A stretch of 64,000 nt of DNA from Tritrichomonas musculus. Lineage: Eukaryota; Parabasalia; Tritrichomonadida; Tritrichomonadidae. The position numbers were made by a program, and so were the translations under genes. Location of the stretch: positions 4,464,001 through 4,528,000 of the forward strand of contig JAPFFF010000010.1 of the NCBI GenBank assembly GCA_039105265.1, written 5' to 3'. This document shows positions 60,057 to 64,000 of the stretch, piece by piece (positions within the stretch are counted from its first letter, which is position 1; every line of letters begins with the position of its first letter). The notes beneath the pieces are model-generated. The model did no database searches, had not been told where the DNA came from, and worked only from the letters and a program-made list of their open reading frames with translations.

Positions 60057-60461
60057 TTAAACACTTCTAAATGGTACTGCATTGTGTGTTCGCTTACGTG
60101 AGTCAGCTGCTGCTTGTGCTGATGGCGATCCACTTGGTTTCAACTCACCACGTGCAAACTGTTCACTGATTTTAACTAGCTTATCTGTGACCGACCCCTT
60201 TGGCATGTGACTGAATATATTGGCACCTGCTGTAGTGATTGCACCTAACGTTGGATTGAATGCTGTTGCAAATGGTGTGATAGCATGTAGTATATTGCCA
60301 ACTGCTTTAGGATTGTTCATAGCATAGTTCTTTGCACCAATCAATCCCTTCTTAGTGGCACTCCATATGTGGTGAGCTGCATTCTTTGCAGCAGTCAATC
60401 CTTGATGGACATCGCTTTTCAATCTGTTCCATCCACTGGTAATGAAATTTTTGAATCCCAT
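60057..60461 (-). CDS. pVI/PX-like small capsid-cement or membrane-active protein
   Basis: This 134-residue protein starts MGFKNFITSGWNRLKSDV, an amphipathic N-terminal helix. It continues with AAKNAAHHIWSATKKGLIG and a Gly/Ala/Pro hydrophobic middle (KAVGNILHAITPFATAFNPT). An N-terminal amphipathic helix, an Ala/Gly-rich middle and position beside the ATPase resemble adenovirus protein VI and the PX-type proteins of Polintons, which cement the shell and disrupt membranes on entry. It ends with a basic SRKRTHN segment. Assignment by pattern and context. Confidence 0.55.
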   Translation of the reverse strand: MGFKNFITSGWNRLKSDVHQGLTAAKNAAHHIWSATKKGLIGAKNYAMNNPKAVGNILHAITPFATAFNPTLGAITTAGANIFSHMPKGSVTDKLVKISEQFARGELKPSGSPSAQAAADSRKRTHNAVPFRSV

Positions 60462-60473
60462 GTTTGTAATTCA

Positions 60474-61337
60474 TTAAACTTCAAAGTGTGATTGATTGGC
60501 TGTGATATTGATTATGAATTTATCATGCTGACCTTTATGATTGAGGTATGCTTCTGTAGTTGATTTAATGTCAAGATTGTTAGGTGTTTGCTGTAGCATT
60601 GATGTGAAATCCTCTTTACTGAAGCCACTATAGCATATGATGTCAGTAGCTAAACGTTTAACGTTGAGATGAACGAATCGAAGTGTTTGCACTGCTATGA
60701 TACAGGTTAAGTTGTAGTGACGTGTCTTAGTTAGTAAACGACATAGTTCACTGTTGCCATTCTTAAGTAGTGGTGATCCAGCTGCATCATCAAGAACCAG
60801 CAGTGTGTTGTATGGGTATGAAGCTGTTTGATATTTAACTAGCTTATTTGCTATGTATGCAATCCTATCTTCAATCTCACTTAATGAATGCTTTGAAATG
60901 ATTCTTGCCATCTCCTCATTGGTGTCAACCATTTTTGATAACACATGTTTAACCATAGCGTAGTACTTGAGCTTGCGTTTGAGATGACGCTTGAGATATG
61001 GTAATAGATGTTCTTCTTTGATGTATTCAATGGGTGTCTTAACGTTTTTGGATAGTACTTCAGCTGTCTTATCAAGTTTGCCCGACGTTGAACAGAAGAT
61101 GATCTTACTATAGTATGGCTTAGCGAATAGTCGTTCAGTTATCATGATGTGTGACCATATCCAGAATGATTTACCAGCGCCCATCTTACCAATTAAAAAG
61201 TAGATACCATTTGATGAGAATGGATACTCTTCACTTAGTGGTTTAATCAATGCCATCTCAATATCACGTTGGTTTTTACGTAACGACTCTTGAATAAGAT
61301 GTTTAACTTCATTCATAACGTTTTTATGTTGACTCAT
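60474..61337 (-). CDS. FtsK/HerA (A32-like) genome-packaging ATPase of the Polinton
   Basis: The 287-residue product shows Walker A IGKMGAGKSFWIW (about residues 49-61) and Walker B TLLVLDDAAG (about 178-187), followed by a conserved TKTRHYNLTCIIAVQT segment with a sensor-like Gln. Size and motif spacing match the A32/FtsK-HerA ATPases that pump DNA into Polinton, virophage and NCLDV capsids. It starts in a CAAATG context six bases after the integrase stop, so the two may be co-transcribed. Confidence 0.9.
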   Translation of the reverse strand: MSQHKNVMNEVKHLIQESLRKNQRDIEMALIKPLSEEYPFSSNGIYFLIGKMGAGKSFWIWSHIMITERLFAKPYYSKIIFCSTSGKLDKTAEVLSKNVKTPIEYIKEEHLLPYLKRHLKRKLKYYAMVKHVLSKMVDTNEEMARIISKHSLSEIEDRIAYIANKLVKYQTASYPYNTLLVLDDAAGSPLLKNGNSELCRLLTKTRHYNLTCIIAVQTLRFVHLNVKRLATDIICYSGFSKEDFTSMLQQTPNNLDIKSTTEAYLNHKGQHDKFIINITANQSHFEV

Positions 61338-61343
61338 TTGATA

Positions 61344-62441
61344 TTAGATGAACTTCTTAATGTGATCTGGTATGGTCTTACGTTTAAGCCAGTACTGTCG
61401 TTCCATTGTTGAGAGCTTAGTTGGGTGACCTTCACGCATGTTCTTAGATGGGATAGTGTCTTTCATTGTTGAACCATTGCCTAGATCATATATGATATGG
61501 TATGTGTCTTTTGATTTGTTATATGATGTGATTGATTTAACCACACCACGTTTGCCATCATCAAGTGTGGTTGCTAATGGAATGTTGCTAGCTGCTTTAA
61601 CGAGTTTGTAACCTGGCATTGTATTGACAGATCCATCTGTAGATCGTATCAAGAATTGGTTACCATCATTAGAATCAACTGTGTATGCAACTTTAGATAG
61701 GTTCGAACGATGTTTAACGAATGGATTTGCATCAAACACTATCCTAACTCTGTCACCTGGTTTGAAATCATATGGATTAACTTGATGTTCCATCTCATGT
61801 ATGTATGTTAACTCGTCATCTTGAGTGATATCATTGGGTGACTTGTTATGTAGTGAACCATGTGGCATGTCATTGTACGAGTCAACTATCTGTAGTACAC
61901 TTAGCTTTGGTTGATTGAATCGCATATCACGTATTGTTCTCATGAAGCGGTTGATAATACCAAGCTTGTTATGATCGTTATCGGTTGTGGTTGTATATAT
62001 GATGTTATGTTGTTGCATGAAGTCAATCACTGTGTTGGACAAATAAGCAGCATCCTCATCTGACATAATGGCTCTGCATTGAGGTTCAACTTTGATGAAC
62101 TCATTAAGTGCTCTGTGTATTTCATTAGCACCCTTACCATGTATCATATAAGCATATGCTTTACGTGTGTTGATGTTGATTAGTATTAAGTAGTTAGGTT
62201 GGCCTGCTGCTTTATGATCAATGAACGTGTCCATTTGAAATGCGTGTGGTAGCTTCGAATATATATGCATGAACTTAGGTTTGGGCTTACGTTGATCGTG
62301 TACAACCATTGTGTTGAGATAGTGTTTAGCTTCATCATCAGTGAAACCATAACGATTGGCTATGCGTTTGAACTTAGGTAGGGACTTGGTGGGGTACTTA
62401 GCATAGACTTCATCAATGGTATTGAACTTAACCCTTGACAT
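61344..62441 (-). CDS. Retroviral-type (rve) integrase of the Polinton
   Basis: The 365-residue product has an N-terminal part with a helix-rich DNA-contact region. An RNase H-fold integrase core follows around QMDTFIDHKAAGQPNYLIL (about residue 70) and CRAIMSDEDAAYLS (about 125), then HNKLGIINRFMRTIRDM. The C-terminal third holds two small beta-barrel-like segments (YDFKPGDRVRIV; VVKSITSYNKSKDTYHIIYD), SH3 or chromo-like. Polinton integrases insert the excised linear element with a 6-bp duplication. It lies at the end of the element next to the terminal repeat side, with ATTTTT at 62458-62463 on the minus strand. Confidence 0.88.
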   Translation of the reverse strand: MSRVKFNTIDEVYAKYPTKSLPKFKRIANRYGFTDDEAKHYLNTMVVHDQRKPKPKFMHIYSKLPHAFQMDTFIDHKAAGQPNYLILININTRKAYAYMIHGKGANEIHRALNEFIKVEPQCRAIMSDEDAAYLSNTVIDFMQQHNIIYTTTTDNDHNKLGIINRFMRTIRDMRFNQPKLSVLQIVDSYNDMPHGSLHNKSPNDITQDDELTYIHEMEHQVNPYDFKPGDRVRIVFDANPFVKHRSNLSKVAYTVDSNDGNQFLIRSTDGSVNTMPGYKLVKAASNIPLATTLDDGKRGVVKSITSYNKSKDTYHIIYDLGNGSTMKDTIPSKNMREGHPTKLSTMERQYWLKRKTIPDHIKKFI

Positions 62442-62467
62442 TTGTTCAATGCAAAGTAAAAATGTTA

Positions 62468-63697
62468 TTAACTATATATTAACTTACGATTCTGCAATAG
62501 TACTACATCCATTGTAAACATAAAGAAGTCTTCAAATGCAACTGGAATATTTATTTCATTTCTATCGTAGAGTTCAATCCAGAACTTATCATCATTGTCA
62601 TTCAATTTATAGTATTTGATTGGGGTGTATGCTTCATTAGTTCTTCCAATGAGGTTATGATTGGATTGAGATGCAAATGATGCTGCTACTTCACATTGTA
62701 AGTTGGTTAGTATGTGTTTGAACATTAATTCACGATGGAACTTAGTTATATGACGAATGCTATTACGATATGGGTTGTTATCGCCAATATGAAAGTAACA
62801 CGCAGTATCAAACTCAAATCTATCATTAACTGTATTATCATCGTATATATTAAGATCCAATTCACCTTGATTGACTGCAGCATAAGGTAAAGGTTCATCA
62901 TTATCATCATCCCACGTATAGAATTTCTTATAGGTTGCATCATTATTATCAGCTGTCATCATGAAATCAACATAGTATTCATCATATTCATTCTGAGCTG
63001 ACGCGAATGTAAGCGAAGTAGTATCACCTATTTCAACCATTACATCAATGTCATTAATAATATATTCGCCTTTAGCATCAATATTAATATGGAATGGTAT
63101 ATCATTTCGTAAGCACATGAGATAGTAGTTATTTTTATCTTCATCTAATTGTTCATATGCCGCTATCTTATCATCATTAGATTGGTCTGAATCATATATG
63201 TCACTAAGAAGTTTGTTATAAATATTTTCTTGTTTAACAGTATCACGTATATCTTTTATGAAATCGTTGATATCGTTAAATATATCATTCATATATTGAA
63301 TTCTAAACACTTTACAATCTTCCCTTTCCATACGATTGACTACATCTTGAATCTGTTCATCAGTCATATCATCAATTTTATATTCCAAACCTTTAGCCAG
63401 CTCATTAAATTTATCTCGTTTGTACTTACGAATATACAATACGAATTCTAATTGCATGCATTGTCTTATGCTGATCCTCATGTTACGTACGCCAATTATC
63501 TTCTCACCTACATCAGATGTCCTCCACTCAGGTGGGTAGTTAAAATAGATTCGATTGAAATGTTCAATGCCATTACGAAAGTAATCTTTATGTCCATCTT
63601 CATCTTTGGTTGTTATTGCATCCGTAACAGAGTTATACACCGTTTCAATTGGTAATGGTATTGATTCATCTGGTTTTGCATCACGTCTATATGACAT
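62468..63697 (-). CDS. Polinton protein of 409 residues, unknown, possible minor structural protein
   Basis: It starts MSYRRDAKPDESIPLP at 63697 in an ATCAAATG context. The middle is highly acidic (DSDQSNDDKIAAYEQLDEDK), and several beta-rich parts include IGVRNMRISIRQ early and VAFEDFFMFTMDVVLLQNRK at the end. The IGVRNMRI motif and the closing beta strands recall minor capsid proteins of Polintons, so it competes with the 47202 gene for that role. It lies 55 bases from the inner edge of the right terminal repeat and faces left. Confidence 0.6.
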   Translation of the reverse strand: MSYRRDAKPDESIPLPIETVYNSVTDAITTKDEDGHKDYFRNGIEHFNRIYFNYPPEWRTSDVGEKIIGVRNMRISIRQCMQLEFVLYIRKYKRDKFNELAKGLEYKIDDMTDEQIQDVVNRMEREDCKVFRIQYMNDIFNDINDFIKDIRDTVKQENIYNKLLSDIYDSDQSNDDKIAAYEQLDEDKNNYYLMCLRNDIPFHINIDAKGEYIINDIDVMVEIGDTTSLTFASAQNEYDEYYVDFMMTADNNDATYKKFYTWDDDNDEPLPYAAVNQGELDLNIYDDNTVNDRFEFDTACYFHIGDNNPYRNSIRHITKFHRELMFKHILTNLQCEVAASFASQSNHNLIGRTNEAYTPIKYYKLNDNDDKFWIELYDRNEINIPVAFEDFFMFTMDVVLLQNRKLIYS

Positions 63698-63752
63698 TTG
63701 ATGTTGTTTAAACACATGTACCACATTATGTGAAGCGTTGATGTGGTGTAAT

Positions 63753-64000
63753 AAATAGGCACGCTAAAAATATGTTGATATATTGGTGGGTGTGTTTTGA
63801 AATGAAAAATAACGTTACTTCATTTTAGGTAATATAATCTTAGTCATATTTGCAGTTCGTTTTAATAGCCTATCACTTACGCATAGAGAATCATGTTTAT
63901 TTTCATCGGTTATTAAGTTGTATACCAATGAATTGCGTTGCTTATACGGACTTAAATAAGTACCAGAGCCATATTCATAAGATGAGAACCTATATACACG
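63753..64000. repeat. Right terminal inverted repeat of the Polinton (cut by the window edge)
   Basis: It is the reverse complement of 41848-42097 with one 2-base indel. About 340 more bases are expected beyond 64000. Confidence 0.95.
63815..64000 (-). CDS. Second copy of the terminal-repeat gene (partial, window edge)
   Basis: It is the inverted counterpart of the gene at 41701-42033, with the same C-terminal residues (RTANMTKIILPKMK) and stop at 63815-63817. Its start lies outside the window. Confidence 0.6.
   Translation of the reverse strand, partial: RVYRFSSYEYGSGTYLSPYKQRNSLVYNLITDENKHDSLCVSDRLLKRTANMTKIILPKMK

Larger units (their letters stand above)
41511..64000. mobile_element. Polinton/Maverick, about 22.8 kb, right end beyond the window
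   Basis: The left end starts AGGTTAAGCAGGG, with the AG start usual for Polintons. The terminal inverted repeat (41511-42097) reappears inverted from 63753 to the window edge; 64000 corresponds to 41848, so about 340 bases are missing and the total is about 22.8 kb. The gene set is diagnostic: protein-primed DNA polymerase B, retroviral-type integrase, FtsK/A32-type packaging ATPase, major and minor capsid candidates, pVI-like protein and HNH endonuclease, plus long fibre-like proteins. Base composition is visibly less AT-rich than the host flanks. It looks largely whole, with at most a few breaks. The visible repeats differ by one 2-base indel, suggesting a young copy. Confidence 0.95.

Overview
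The window is about two-thirds very AT-rich eukaryotic DNA and one-third (from 41511 to the right edge) a less AT-rich giant DNA transposon of the Polinton/Maverick class. The host genes are long, intronless and widely spaced. They are Arp3, a RhoGEF-PH-Kelch protein, a family 17 glycosyltransferase, a possible initiator-binding-domain protein, a hypothetical coiled-coil protein and a tRNA-Ile(UAU). Together with the mass of Tc1/mariner, pogo-like, hAT and Polinton DNA this suggests a parabasalid (trichomonad-type) protist. That assignment is an inference from gene content and architecture, not from any search.

Layout. 1-19.5 kb is a graveyard of DNA transposons nested in one another. An hAT-type element with an exact 8-bp target duplication (226-6644) holds two TTAA-flanked elements. 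An hAT MITE follows at 6731-7209. Next come a pogo-like transposase fragment with a perfect 157-bp tandem duplication, another hAT non-autonomous copy (8358-9543), decayed hAT and pogo-like transposases, and a Tc1 element (11874-13619) whose transposase is followed by a recognisable bromodomain. A second copy of the MITE (15015-19457) is split by about 4 kb carrying an intact pogo-like transposase. 19.8-32.6 kb is the host gene island. 32.8-40 kb is again nested transposons: a MITE split by an hAT copy, then a 4.9-kb pogo-like element that itself carries two smaller elements, one with an empty-site paralogue beside it.

41511 to beyond 64000 is the Polinton, about 22.8 kb if its right terminal repeat equals the left. 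It carries long terminal inverted repeats, protein-primed DNA polymerase B, retroviral-type integrase, packaging ATPase, a major capsid protein candidate, a minor capsid candidate, a pVI-like small protein, an HNH endonuclease and three long plus-strand proteins, the third clearly tail-fibre-like. It looks largely whole and its in-window terminal repeats are almost identical, which argues for a recent arrival. Polymerase and fibre-like genes run rightward; capsid, packaging and integration genes run leftward. Several genes share an ATTTTT box 11-12 nt before a CAAATG-type start. Six minisatellites with 12- or 24-bp units sit at gene borders.

The observations most worth a second look are the Tc1 transposase with a bromodomain, the fibre-like gene set and tRNA-like Pol III unit inside the Polinton, the TTAA/GGG element family with an internal empty site, and a family of hairpins built on ACTTTTTGAGC.
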